Shown here piece after piece: positions 1-12,828 of a stretch of 64,000 bases of DNA. The translations under genes were made by a program, and so were the position numbers. The DNA is from Setaria digitata (Eukaryota; Nematoda; Chromadorea; Rhabditida; Setariidae), in the NCBI GenBank assembly GCA_003640385.1, contig RCAB01000048.1, positions 62,001 through 126,000 on the forward strand. The letters run 5' to 3'. The notes beneath the pieces were generated by a model. The model saw only the letters and a list, made by a program, of their open reading frames with translations, was not told where the DNA came from and made no database searches. Every line of letters begins with the position of its first letter. The stretch's first letter is position 1.

Positions 1-349
1 AAATGTTACGGCAGAGCCGTATTACAAACTGTTTGCAGTGTAGCACCCTTTCCAATTGGTCCTTCCTTTGATTTTATTCATTGGTTTGCACAATTTTTCA
101 AATAACAGTTTTGAATACTCACCGAGCATAAAGTTTTTTAAAAGTCCTTTCTCGAAAATTGCAGAAAGCTAGTACCACGGCAGGACTTTTATGTAGTGCC
201 GTTTTGTAATTTAAAATAAAATTGGAATTTTTAGACGCTTTTTTGGATTGTCATAATATAAGGAACTAGAATTCCAAATGTAATGTAAAAGGAATAATTC
301 CAGTTACTCAGATAATTCTGCAGAAGTATCAGCCGGAAAGGAAATCTTG
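1..349. other. Upstream flank of the EF-hand gene, no gene seen
   Basis: AT-rich sequence with no open frame resembling a known family and no clear promoter element. It presumably contains the 5' UTR and promoter of the EF-hand gene. Several AG dinucleotides lie within 40 nt upstream of the ATG at 350, so a trans-splice or 5' UTR acceptor is possible but cannot be chosen by eye. Confidence 0.4.
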
Positions 350-1597
350 ATGAAATTCCTCGTAGCTTTATTGGTCGCTGTGAAAATGATTATCAATGAA
401 ACGAAATCAGAAATGGCAGCAAGTGTACCAGTGCCGCCACCTGCATCCATTTTGAATGCACATGCTCCACCGTTGCCTATCGAAATTACCCCCATACCTG
501 CAGATGATTTTAGTCCAAGACTTGATGGTTTGTGTTAAAAGATTCAGCCTTTATATATTTTGAAAGCATTGTGCCTGGAAAAAAAGTTTTTTCTTGCTAA
601 AAAAAATGTTTTATTTCAATTGGTAACATCTTGGCGTATTTCAAACACTTGTATCTATCAAAATCCTACTTCATTTTTCATTTTAATTCACGTTTCTATC
701 CAGACACATTAAATTTTGTGATGTACATCATATTGCTCATCGAAACAAAGGCTTGCAGAACATTTTTAGGGCGAAACTGTAGTACTTTACTGTTATCCAT
801 GGACTGGTTTTTAATTTATAACTTTGACCAAGTAAACGTGTCATTTCTAGTTTCATGTTAATAAGTTTCATATCAGACGAAGTTCTTCTGTTCAGAATTT
901 AGACGAATGGATGCAAATGGTGACCAACAAATTACATTTGCTGAATTTATCTTAGCGGATCGACCATATATTGAGAATAAGTCTCGACTGTACCACAAAC
1001 AAGATTTAAATGGTATTTATTTTCGAAACCTTATCTTTTCACGAAATATTTTTAGTTTTTGTTGTATTACTTTGAATTTTTTCACCCAATAAAAAGTTTG
1101 CTCGTAGTGTTGCCAGTGATTCCTAGGTTATAATTTTCTGGCAGAATGATTTACGTAATTCTGTTGTGAGAAGGTATTAGTCTCAGTTGAAGAGACTTCA
1201 GGTGATGGTACTGTGAGTAAAAATGAGTTCGTTTCGTACTACCGGAGAAGAGAAGAAGAGCGTCGGTTGAGGGAACAGCAGGCAGAAAATTTTTTCAAAC
1301 AATTAGTAAGCTTTATATTTAATATTGAAAATTATATGCCGGTTATGACTGCATGAATTGAACAAAAATATCTACATCCAACAGAACAGATCTGAATTTT
1401 CTTGAGTTTGCGATAAGTAATGATAAACTTTATAGGAAGTTCCATTCACTCATTCGTTTGGTTTTGGATTTCCGCAGAATTCATTTTTCTCATCAAATAG
1501 CCGACCTCTTCAAGGTACGGTACGCAGTGCTTCTTCGCTCGTAGTGCCATCAGCTAAAGACAGTAACAATGGCACTTTGCAGTTCTTATTTCGATAA
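350..1597 (+). CDS. Small secreted two-EF-hand calcium-binding protein
   Basis: Model of four exons, 350-527, 896-1012, 1202-1305 and 1478-1597, giving 172 aa with consistent phases and a TAA stop. The first ~20 residues (MKFLVALLVAVKMI...) form a hydrophobic leader like a signal peptide, followed by a proline-rich linker. Two canonical 12-residue EF-hand loops follow: DANGDQQITFAE (exon 2) and DLNGDGTVSKNE (across the exon 2/3 junction). Both have acidic or Asn ligands at positions 1, 3 and 5 and Glu at 12. After them comes a basic, Arg/Glu-rich helix (YYRRREEERRL) and a Ser-rich tail. The fold implies calcium binding in the secretory pathway or outside the cell. I do not recognise a specific orthologue. 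An in-frame acceptor 15 nt upstream (exon start 1187) would insert VEETS into the second loop. The start codon is the first ATG of a frame that begins with the leader. Confidence 0.75.
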
Positions 1598-4500
1598 TTT
1601 TATTTGTGAAACTTACTTTTACTTTATTGCATGACTGTGCTTTTTCATAACATTGCATTCTTAGATTTCTCGCTCTCCGATCAGTTCATTTATAGCGCTT
1701 TCACTTTCGATCCTTCCCTTTTCACCTTGAATAACTTATGGGAGATCACTTTCTCGGTCCTTGTATCAAGAAAAATGTACTTTCTCTTCCATGGAAAATA
1801 CCAATTTTCATTACAGGTAGCATGACGAAGTGATTTTCTCAGGAGACGGTGATTCCAGTTCATAGCTTGTTTTATCAGTTTCCTTGTTCATTACTTGTTA
1901 TAAATTATTCTTATTAATAATAACATTGAAGGTGTTACACTACAGTTTATTAATGCAATCAAGTGATTTTTGGGAAGTCCACTTGATTCAGGGACCTAAT
2001 TAGGAAAAGAATAAGAAAAAGCTCTATTAAGTTAATGATGTTCTCCTTTTATGTAGCAAGGTTTGGCTAATCGACAGATAGCTTCAGATCATAAGAATTT
2101 TGTGATTAACTGACCTCGGTTCAAAATATGGCTGGCATCTTGACTAATTTGTCGGTAGTCCAATTAATTCTTCATGTAAGAAATTGCAGAGTTTCGATGG
2201 GATAATAATTTCTTTCAGAAATTACGATTGTTTTGAGGCCTGTAGAATAAATCATGAGACTGAACAAAGGTTTTTATGTTTATCAACCATTTGCAAATTA
2301 TTCTGTAGTCCTGTACGCTTATATTAAGAAAAAATCAGCTTTAGATTACTTTGTCTCAAAATTCTTCCTTCTGCAAACCTCCATTTCCCAAAAAACACAA
2401 AAGAACTCAATATTACATCTATCGTCATGAAAAGCGGTAAGTTTTTGTTCTGTGTATTTTTAATCAGTTATACCAACATTATTACTAGTGGTTGCAATTA
2501 CGGATATTCAAAACATTATTAGGCCTTAGATGATATCACTTCTTCAATAGCTGTTTCTGAATAGTTAAAAAGTAAACCCTAAATTTCTATTGAGAAGTTT
2601 CTGAATAGTTCTTAAGCACGTTGTTTCTTGAAATTAATTTCTCGAGCTTTGAGATGGTATGGAATATTTATTTAAATGATGGAAATTGATTTTATTTGAA
2701 GTTGAACAATTGAAGGTTCTTTGATTAATGTTAATGTTCGTTCAATCCAAAGGCCCAGAGGAATAGTCATGTGCCGGGACTATTTCCTTTTTCTTGACTC
2801 TCTCTCTCCAATCAGTTCCATTTTCAGCAGAGAAATTGCTACTTACATTTTGCCAACTATTCTCTATATTAAATCAATATTCTCTCTGATACTTAACTTT
2901 ATATTTTGGAAAATATAGTTTAAATTTTTTAAATTTATAAATTTTAAGAATCTTTAAGCAACAATGAAATGAAACTGAAATGCAGAAAAGATTGGTACTT
3001 TCAGTATGAAAATGATTAATTAACTGAAAGACTAAGTTTTTTTTTTTGTGATTTTTTGAGCTTGTGAATATAGGTGGCTGCTCAGTAATACTTAAGCTCT
3101 ATAACATAGAGTAGATCTACAAGAATTACATCATCTGAATAGATTTGTATCTGATTTTCGTTTCTTAAGCTTTTTATTTTATTTGTTTTTTCATTCATCG
3201 ACAAAGCAACCTCTAGGTAAGTATTTGTTTTCAAACGCACTCATTAAATCCATGTTATCAGCAACTATCAGCTTCGAAAATTAACACATAAAGCAGACAC
3301 AGAATTTCAGAAATACCTTCTATACAACTATTTCGCAATGCTTCTGTCTTATGGCTCTCCGAATGACACTGCTGCAATGAGGCTGGCTGGCAGGATTTCT
3401 TCGTTTCACCTGTGCAAATTCCTTTTGAGATTTTCTCAAACATTTCATCCTAGGAATTTAAGAAGTTCCTTTTAAATCAATGTGTTAATGATATTCAGTT
3501 GTAGCGATTTATAAAAGATTGTCTTCTCTGACTACATTGTTCACTGATACTCTTTTTTATTCCAATCTCTCTCCAGAGTAGAAATTTATCAGATGCATGA
3601 AATTCATTTCAAATCAATTTAATGTTTCCATTGTTTAGATTCAGTTCATCAGAATTTAAAAATATGTTAAAAGAGGAATGAATTAAATTAGTCTTACAAA
3701 CAGCTTAAAGAATTTTACAAACACTTTCTTTTGGTCTGTTTCTTACTGGATGTAGGAGTGAGAATGCGGGTGAAATCTACAGCCTCACAAATTGCAAAAC
3801 TCAATGAAGTACTGTTTCAGAATTTCATGCACAGCTTAACACTAAGAGCTGTTTCGTTTATGAAAGTATGCTGCTGTTATTAAGCTGATTACTGCTTAAT
3901 AACCGCAAAATCGCTGTGAGGAAAGAAGGAAGTTCAGATTGGACTAACTCAAAAAAAATATGTTCGATGTATGCAATATGATTCTATTTCAGAAAACCCA
4001 ATGCAATTCCATTTATAATAATTATTACATATAAAATTTATCAGCACACCAATTTTAAATGAAATTGTATGGTATTATTGGAGGGTACGGTGAAAGCAGT
4101 TAAATTTTACATCCTATTGCCAGTTTTCTCTGACCCGTTGTTAGATTTTATTTCTCAAAATTTGCTTTTAGTGAGCTAACTTACGAGAAGCAATGAGCTT
4201 CTCCATTATAATTCCTTGGCTAATAATCCAAGCCATACATCATCATCATACTGCCTCCGTCACTGCCCTAAAATATTTGTTGCTTTTCGCATCTTTTCGA
4301 TGGGATTTATTCACCCGTTGACAACAGACCCACTTCCCATTTTCAGCTAAGCTTTTCACTAACTGCACTGTTACATTCTTTGTTGCACATTTCGATTGCG
4401 AATATCAAGCACTTTGCGGCTTTTAATTTGGTTTCGAAATCCAAGGTGGTATTTCGATTTCTTTTAACAAACTAGAATCATAAGTTGAAAAGATTTGAAA

Positions 4501-7500
4501 TATTTCTCAACGCTAAAATGTTTACTTTTTCAAAATTGGACCTTGATACCTAATGTGACTAGTAAAACAACCGGCATGAACCCAGCGGTTTTAAATTGCA
4601 TAACTTCGAATAATGTTTGCAAGTCAGAAATTACACATTTAGTGACTTTCACACTTTGACTATTTTCATCTCTTGTCATTAGTATGTTATTATGAAGGAA
4701 TCTCCTTTTTTTCTTAGCACATACCAAGCTACTCCAGTTAATTAATTAGAGACGACACTGCTGCCAACTGGCATTTCTCCTTAACACTTTCTTTAATTTA
4801 CCTTCTAGATGTAAATTATTTTCATGAAATGATTAAATCTGCTATTTTCTCTTTAAATATTGCCGTTATGAATTCTCTTTTCCTCATAACACTATCAAGT
4901 GTAACCGATATTCCTCATTAACCTAAGCAGATGGCCTAACAAGTGAATATTTAGAACATTTTAAAAATTCTGCAACAGTCCAGAAAGTGGTGCTGTTCTC
5001 TACATTCTTAAAGCACGAATTTTTTTTTGTTTTTGTCTAAAGACTCTCCTGACTTGATATTATTCACCGTTCCAGTGCAGTTTATAGTTAGGCATACGAA
5101 CTTTTATTTGTTCGGTACTAATTCTAATGATAGAAATGTTGAAACTGCTGAAATTTCTGTCACTGCATCATTATATTATGTTATTCCAACTACCGACAGT
5201 CTGGATCTGAATCACCTGATTCCTGTATTTTTTTACTACCTAGCGGTCATCTAATTATCTCCCCGAAATTATATTTTCTTTCGTAAAGTATTGCGAAACG
5301 AACCACGTTTCATTCTCAAAAATTAATAGGTTTCTATAAAAGTGTAGTACAATATTTTGTAATAAAAATTTCTTTAAATTAAAGGAAAAATCAAATGATA
5401 ATTGCAACTTGAACATGATGATTTGGAGTTGTTTTTTTTTTTTTTTTTTTTTAAGAAGTTTATATAGACATTTTTCCCTCAGGATTCGACAAATAAAATA
5501 AGTTCATCATCCAAAAAAGTGTTATATGGTTATTTTAAAGGATGCATTCATTATCATTAAGGGACAATGCTTTTGTTTTGTTTCATCCAGAAGGAAGTGC
5601 TTTATTTCTTACCATCCACAATCTTTTTGTTATGAGCTTAAGGAACTGTTCTGAATTATGGACATAACAAGATGGGAATCATAAAAGAAAGAAGCGTTGC
5701 GGATGAGCAAAGTCTCCTTCACCCTGATTCCGAACCGAACTCCAGTGTCGCACAGCTTGTCAACCTCTTTTTGAGTTATCGGGAATTTCAATTGATGCAC
5801 TACCAACGCTTTAGTTGGCTGCAACAAACTCCTATTGAATTTAAGCCATACTTAAACTCCCACATGCAATTCTTCCACTGCTCCATCACTTCTCTGATCC
5901 TCTAATTCCTTGTTTAGTAAAAATAGAAAACAGATTTTGGATTGATTTGTTCCATTGCGATGTTATTTCACACTATGGTTGGCACAGCTTAAAAAAAATT
6001 CGGTAGAAGTTCAAGCATATTTAAGGTGTCATAAAATTTATTTAAAATCACTTTTCAGGAATTTCATATAACTCTACTTTCCCTTTCGCACTCGATAGTT
6101 TTCTATTTTACATATCACTGTTGATTTGCAACCTTATATACTTTAAATGACTTCAGATTTATCGAAGCGGCTTAATAATAGTTCATAAAAAAAAAAAATT
6201 CATGGTATAGTCCGTCTTGTCTTCATGTTCCGTGTATTCCGAAAGATGTTGGGAACTCCTGTTATCGTTCATGGCTCTATAACTTCAGGTGGTTTTATTA
6301 TTTACAATTTTTAAATGAATTTAGCATCGAGAACTCATCTTTCCACCAAATTCGCACGCCTATTCTTTACATATTTGGATAAAAATCTTAATGGGAAAAT
6401 AATTTGAACTGCAAGTTGTAATCAAATAATGTACCTTTAGCACGGAATTTTAAGCATGTTTCTCGATTTTCATACAAATTAAGTTAGTGAATATAGACGA
6501 TTTAATGGATATAAATTTTTTGAACTGCAAGCAAAATTGAAATTTGAAATGAAATGTAATTTACAGAGAAAATTTGATGAAGTGATGAGAATTCCTATAT
6601 AACTGGCAGTGTAAAAGTTGAAAAGTCAAGGTTATGAATAGAAAAGTCATATAGTTATCGATGCAGCTAAACTCTGTAAAATAAAAAACTTAGTGCATAT
6701 TCTTTCTTACTGTTTCATCATATCTGTTATCTTTCTCTTTAAATGTTAACTTGATTGAAAAATATCGCACGAACAAGTAAGTGAGATGAAGGAATCATTT
6801 AAGGAATGCTATTGTTGAGGACAGAAAAAAACTCTGGAAAACGGAGTGGAAAGATGAAATAATAGCCAAATAAAAAATAAGGTTTCAGGTTTCATATTTG
6901 GAATTTTCCGTTAGTTTACAAAAGTGATAGTTTATTACGAACGGAAGCATTAGTGATTATTTAAAAAGCTTCATCAAGAAGATCGTTTTGCGATTCTCAG
7001 CCGCAGCTAGTTTAAAATTAAAATACTAGCTTAGAACAAATGTTGTCACTGATTTAGACAGATAAGTGGGTTTAATTTTGAATTAAATTTTCGCAACTGC
7101 TACAATAATTCAGACGACTGGAAATGCTTTGAGGATAAGCATCTCGCAGGTTTTGGACGTCTTCCGAAACCTGATGAAATGTCTAATCAATTAGGACAAT
7201 TTAAAATGCTTTATAAAATGAGGAATGGATGGCACACGGTAGAACGGTGGACACGTCTCTTCGACAGAACTATAGACTAAACGAGTTGTTTTTAGATTCA
7301 GTTGCATTTTTATTTTCCCTCATGAATTCTGATGTCAACATAAAACTGCTAAATTTAACTGTTATTTATAGCACTTTTGTTCTTGATAATAATTTAAATT
7401 ACAAGGATCCAACCTTTAAAGTAATTTAAAAAATGGCTCGGATTGACTTTTAAGACTCTTATTCTGATGTTATATTTTAGCTAGTTCTTTTCCAGTGCGG

Positions 7501-7544
7501 TCTTTCTTGAACAGTTGTGTTGCAACAAATATCAGTAGCCAGTA
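1598..7544. other. About 5.9 kb gap between EF-hand gene and lad-2
   Basis: I see no exon chain here on either strand. The open frames (for example 2721-2918 +, 5672-5905 +, 7229-7429 +) are short, low-complexity and match no family I know. The stretch should hold the 3' end of the EF-hand transcript and the lad-2 promoter. The only distinct structure is a T21 run at 5432-5452. Confidence 0.4.
5432..5452. repeat. Poly-T run (21 nt)
   Basis: Uninterrupted T homopolymer in the gap upstream of lad-2. No flanking target-site duplication or element body is visible. Confidence 0.9.
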
Positions 7545-10500
7545 ATGAACACGCTATGGATTTGTTCATTTTCATTCTTTCAGTGTATCGTTATTACAAG
7601 TACCATCGGTTTGTTCAATTTTTAGATTCCAGCTACAGAACAAACCCGGACTTTTCTGCAAACAAAATTCTGGGCTTAAAGATTATAAATTGAGACTTTC
7701 AATGTTCCCTTTCGAAATATATTTTCATATGAAGAGGAGATAATCTTTCTTTAGACACACCTTCTACAACTTTTTATAAATATCTGAGGTACTCTTTTTT
7801 AAATAAATAACGACGAAATGGAAATTAATCATTGCATGTGATAAATATTATGGTATTTAATGTTTTGTCATGATGAGAATATTAAATCTACTATACATTT
7901 ATTCTTTGTCTCTTTAATTGTAAATGAATTTTAGGCCCACCAAAACTGGATCCAGAAGTTGCTACGGATGTATGGTTCCAAATGGACCCAACCGGTGTTG
8001 CACGTAGCAAATTTATTCTTCAGTGCTACGCTACTGGTAATCCAGAAATGTCAGTTTAACATTTCATTCAATATGAAATCTCCAAAAAGCGAGTCGTAGA
8101 TATTCAAATATTTACAGATCATTTGGTTTGAAGATGGTAAATCTTCTTCGCTCCGGTTACTTAAATAATCCGGTAACGAAGAACTTTAAGGCTGGTTCAT
8201 CTTGTTTTTTTTTTTTGAGAATGACAGTTGGCTGCAGCACAAAGTGTAAATAGTTTATTCGGAAATAAAACAAATGAAATGTTATTTTGATATGCAGGAA
8301 ATTCTTTTAGTAAGAAAAATAAAAGTTGTAGACAAAAACGAATGAATTAAAACTCATACATCAGCTTATTAAGAATTTATATAAACCATGTATTTTCTTT
8401 AGGCTTAAAAAAAAAGAAAACCGCGCGAATAAGCTATACACATCCAGGGGTTGCTCCTTCCGACTTTCTATGATAAATATAAAATAAAAACGCCATATTT
8501 GATGCCTGAAATGAATTTAACTTAGTAAACATTTTTCCTGAAAAAAAAGAAAAAAAATAAAAATGAGGATTTAATTATTGCATCAATATGCTCTTCAATA
8601 TTCACCAAGATATTCCATTTTAATTTATAATTTTTTCAGATTCGAGTGGTTTAAAGACGGAAGAAAGTTGCAAGTTGATGATAACCGTATTGTATGGCAA
8701 AAGCAGTTCCAAAGTGGTACCATAATAATCACGGATGCCCGAAATGAAGACCAGGGTTATTACCAATGCCACGCATCCAATATTTTTGGAACTGCTGTCT
8801 CCAACAAATTCCATGTACGAATCGGAGGTATCTTCTAAAGAATATTAGGAATGATTTAAATATTTAACTTAGCAATTACATGATAGTTCTTTATGTGATT
8901 GAACATAAATTATGTTTCCATTACAATTTCTATAATTCTATCCATTGCATGGTTTAAAAACAATACTATTTCAAAATTTTTGATTTAATCATACTTTAGT
9001 ATCGAAAAGTCAACGAGTTTAAAATTCCAACAAATTCAGTGCTTGATCATTTTGCGCCCCGAGATATGCGTCGATTGATTGTGGATGAAGGACGAAGTTT
9101 GAGTATTCGATGTGATGTACCCTACGGGGTTCCAAAACCATCTGTTTTTTGGCTTTATCGAGAGGCAGAACGACGAAATATTATAGAAACCATTCAACGG
9201 AAACATATTGCTGTTGATACCGAAGGTTAATTTGTTTTGCAACTATTTCACTGTTGAATTTCCTTCTCCAGTCAAATTTCTTAGAAAAATTCAATTTTCT
9301 GTTAATATGCTAAATTTCGTCAAAAATTTAATGAGTTTCGTTGCAATTTTCCCTTTGCATTATCACTTTTGCAGGTACTCTTCATTTCACAGCAGTTGAA
9401 AAACATGACGGTCGACAAAATTTAATTTATCAATGCGCAGCAACCTCTCCTGTATTACAGGGAGAGTATCGTGCAGGCCATGAATTCCAACTTATTGTTG
9501 ATCCTGTTATAAGTGAGTTTCACTGAGTTACACTAAATTGTTAATTTGAAGACCTCATTTATTAGAATGAAGCTTCTACTCCAACTTCTAATCTTCTAAT
9601 CCACACGAAATATATTTGTAGGAAAAAACAGTGAAACGGCTGTACATAAATTATGGTTTAGTCCAGAAAAAGTATCTGTCAAAGTTGGAAGCAAACTAAA
9701 GCTAATGTGTATTTTCGGCGGAAGGTAAATTCCTTATGACTTCTAAATTAATTTCGTCTATTTTTTAATTGACGGTTGCCAACGTCATATTTGCAAAAAA
9801 ACTGCCCTAACTTCTGTAAACTTGTAAGGGGCGTTATATTCTAAAGAATTTAGGCCTCTACCTAAAATAACGTGGAGTAAATTAAATGGAGAATTACCAG
9901 CTACTCGGATGAAAGATTTCAATTCGCAAGAAACTGATTATGGTAAAGCTCTGATCATCGAAAATGTTCGTATGGAAGATGATGGAATATACGAATGTCG
10001 ATCACAGCACCTATTCCATCAAATGAATGTCACTACTATTGGTAATCATCTAAAATACCACAAGAGCACTTTACTTTTATCGAAACTTAAGAAGGTCGTG
10101 TAAATTCATTCAGTCGTTTTTAAAAGTCTTATTCATTGGTGTAAAAATTGAAATAAAGAATTAATATGCTGCCAAATCTGGGCCAGTTTGTCTTTTTCAA
10201 ATTTCCATTTAAATTTAAGTCTGCATTCAAATTCATTGCAGCAGCTCCATTTTGGGTGGATGAACCACCACAAGATATTGATAAAGCGGAAGGTAGTGCT
10301 GCTGAAATCCATTGCATATCATCGGGTGTCCCAACTCCGATCATTCAGTGGTTCATTAATGGTGTACCATTGCACGGTTTGATTCAATTTTTTGGCTTTT
10401 TAGCTCCAGAGTATTTTCAGAGAATTTTTTTCCGTACTTTTCACAGGTACTGTCCATCTCTCTTGGATTTTCTCTAGAAAACATGTACAAGGTGCTGCTC

Positions 10501-12784
10501 AGTCTCCCGTTCCCTCGAAATTCCTTCACTTAATATAATTTAATAATTAAAAACTTACCTTAATACTTAGATATGTAAGATCAAAATTATTTTCTTGGTC
10601 ACTTGCAGTTTGGTGTTGTAGGTGAATTTGCCTTTTTAAATGGGTTTAATTTAGCAATAATTAGCATAATGTATACAGTCAAACTACATTCTGTCGCATC
10701 CGAGATTTTGGTAATGCTGTACGATTCTCAAAGAAAATATCAATATTTTCTAATTTAAGTTGAATCTAATTTAATTGTTTTAACTTAGTCATGATTGCTA
10801 TAGAACTGGTGGACAACGACCGACGTATGATTTTAAATAACGGCCAAATATTACGTATCATAAACTTGGATCATGATGTTGATACGGCTGTATATCAGTG
10901 TAATGCATCAAATCCGTTTGGATACGTTTTTGGAAATGCTTTCGTGAACGTGCGCGGTAATACAATTTAACTGCAGATACCCATTGCTTTGTTGCATACA
11001 CATTTGGGATAGTGTTCCTACCAGTCTAAATATTCCTAATTAAATAAGTTTTCTCCTACTTCTCTTGAATTAACGATTGCCTAGAGATGATCCACCTGAA
11101 CCTTTCAGCTTAACATTCCAGAACTGTCCAATGAGAGGCGCCGAACAAAACAATGTAGTGAATTTTGTTACTTGTTAAATTACTAACATCCATTTAATCT
11201 ATGCTGAACGGTATATCTATTTTCGAGTTCTCAAGAAGAATTCATAAAATTAGAATTGAAATGAAATTCGGAATTGTTGCAGCATATGCCCCATATTTCA
11301 AAATGCCAAGTCGGCGTATTTGGAATGTGGTACGTAAATCAACTGTGGAGATGTCTTGCGATGTTGACGCAGCGCCAGAAGCAATTGTCAAATGGGTGGA
11401 CGCTAATGACCATTCCATTGCTGTTGTTCTCGGAAAAATCCATGTTAAAACATCCACCTATATATATAATAGTCTTTCTAACCTTTCAGATGCTTTTTAT
11501 TGTATTTTGCTTAATATCTTCAAACTATTAATATTTAAAATTGATGCACAGAAAACTTGAGTTTTTCTTATAACTCGTGTTATTTGTCTACAGTAATGCA
11601 AAATCTCTCAATAAATAAGTGCTGAAAATTTGTATTTCGTACCAGATTTTCCCGAATCATACTCTGCGGATCTCACAAGTAAATTCGGCTGATGAAGGAC
11701 TTTACTACTGTAATGTATCGAACAAGTACGGTATCAATCGAGCTGTAAATCGACTACAAGTTTTTAGTAATTTCCTTTTTCAAATCAGTAATTTCCAAAC
11801 AAGTTTGGAAAGATTGAGAAAAAAAATCACTTATTAATTAAAAAGCTCCAATCAAATGTTCTGCTACTCAAGTAATTTTAACACCATATGACATTACCCT
11901 CATTATATTTATTTTTTGTCAATGATTCAGGTCCAACGCATTTTATTCGTGTGCCAAGTCCAAAGAAGTCAATTCTAGAAGCGCATGAATCCGTGGAATA
12001 CATATGCGAAGCAGTTTGCGATCCGAGACTAACTATTGAATACACTTGGACTCATAATGGAGTACCTATTAATGACTCTGATCACTTTAAGTATGACTTT
12101 CCTTTCATGAATTTTTGAAGACTTTGAATCAATACTTTCAATTCGAAAACAGTGTACTCCTGAATCCATTATGACTCTTTCTAACCTCACTGTTTTGCCT
12201 TGTTATTTTGATCGCTGCATTTTGCGGGATAGTAAGATTTAAAAAACTCATTAAATTCAGAACTTTTCAGACTGCTAAACAGTTCGTTACTGATTGTAAA
12301 TGCTCGTGGTTTCCATTCAGGAGTTATCGATTGCATAGCTCTTACTGATGTTGACGTCAAAATTGCAGGAATTGAATTAACTGTACTTGGTACTTATTAT
12401 TCAACTTCTCTGTTTTCGTAAATGTTCCTAAGAAATTATTTTAAATGAGCGTTACCTTATGGCAAAAATTAAAAAGAGAATCACAGAAGTCCTGCTTCTT
12501 TTCTTATGTGTATTAATGCATATTAATAAGAAAACTTCATCTTCGACACTTGAAAAATTTGAAGTGTGCTTATTTCTTAGAGCTTCTTCAGCCAATATAA
12601 ATTTGAAATATGCAAATTTGCAGACGTACCTGGTGCACCTATAGTAACGGAAGTAGACTGCAGTGAGAGAAGGGCGATGATCCGGTGGCGTCGACCTGAT
12701 GATCATGGTGACCAAATCAAACAGTTTCTGGTTCAGATGCATACTGAATTTGAAGAAGTCACTTTTTTTCAAAACCAAACTTTA

Positions 12785-12828
<44 letters not shown>

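Noticed and set aside
9000..9039. Earlier start for lad-2 exon 4 at TTTAG (9000)
   Set aside because: Its phase does not match the preceding exon (which ends with one base), while TTCAG at 9039 gives RIGVLDHF, matching the L1 Ig1-Ig2 linker.
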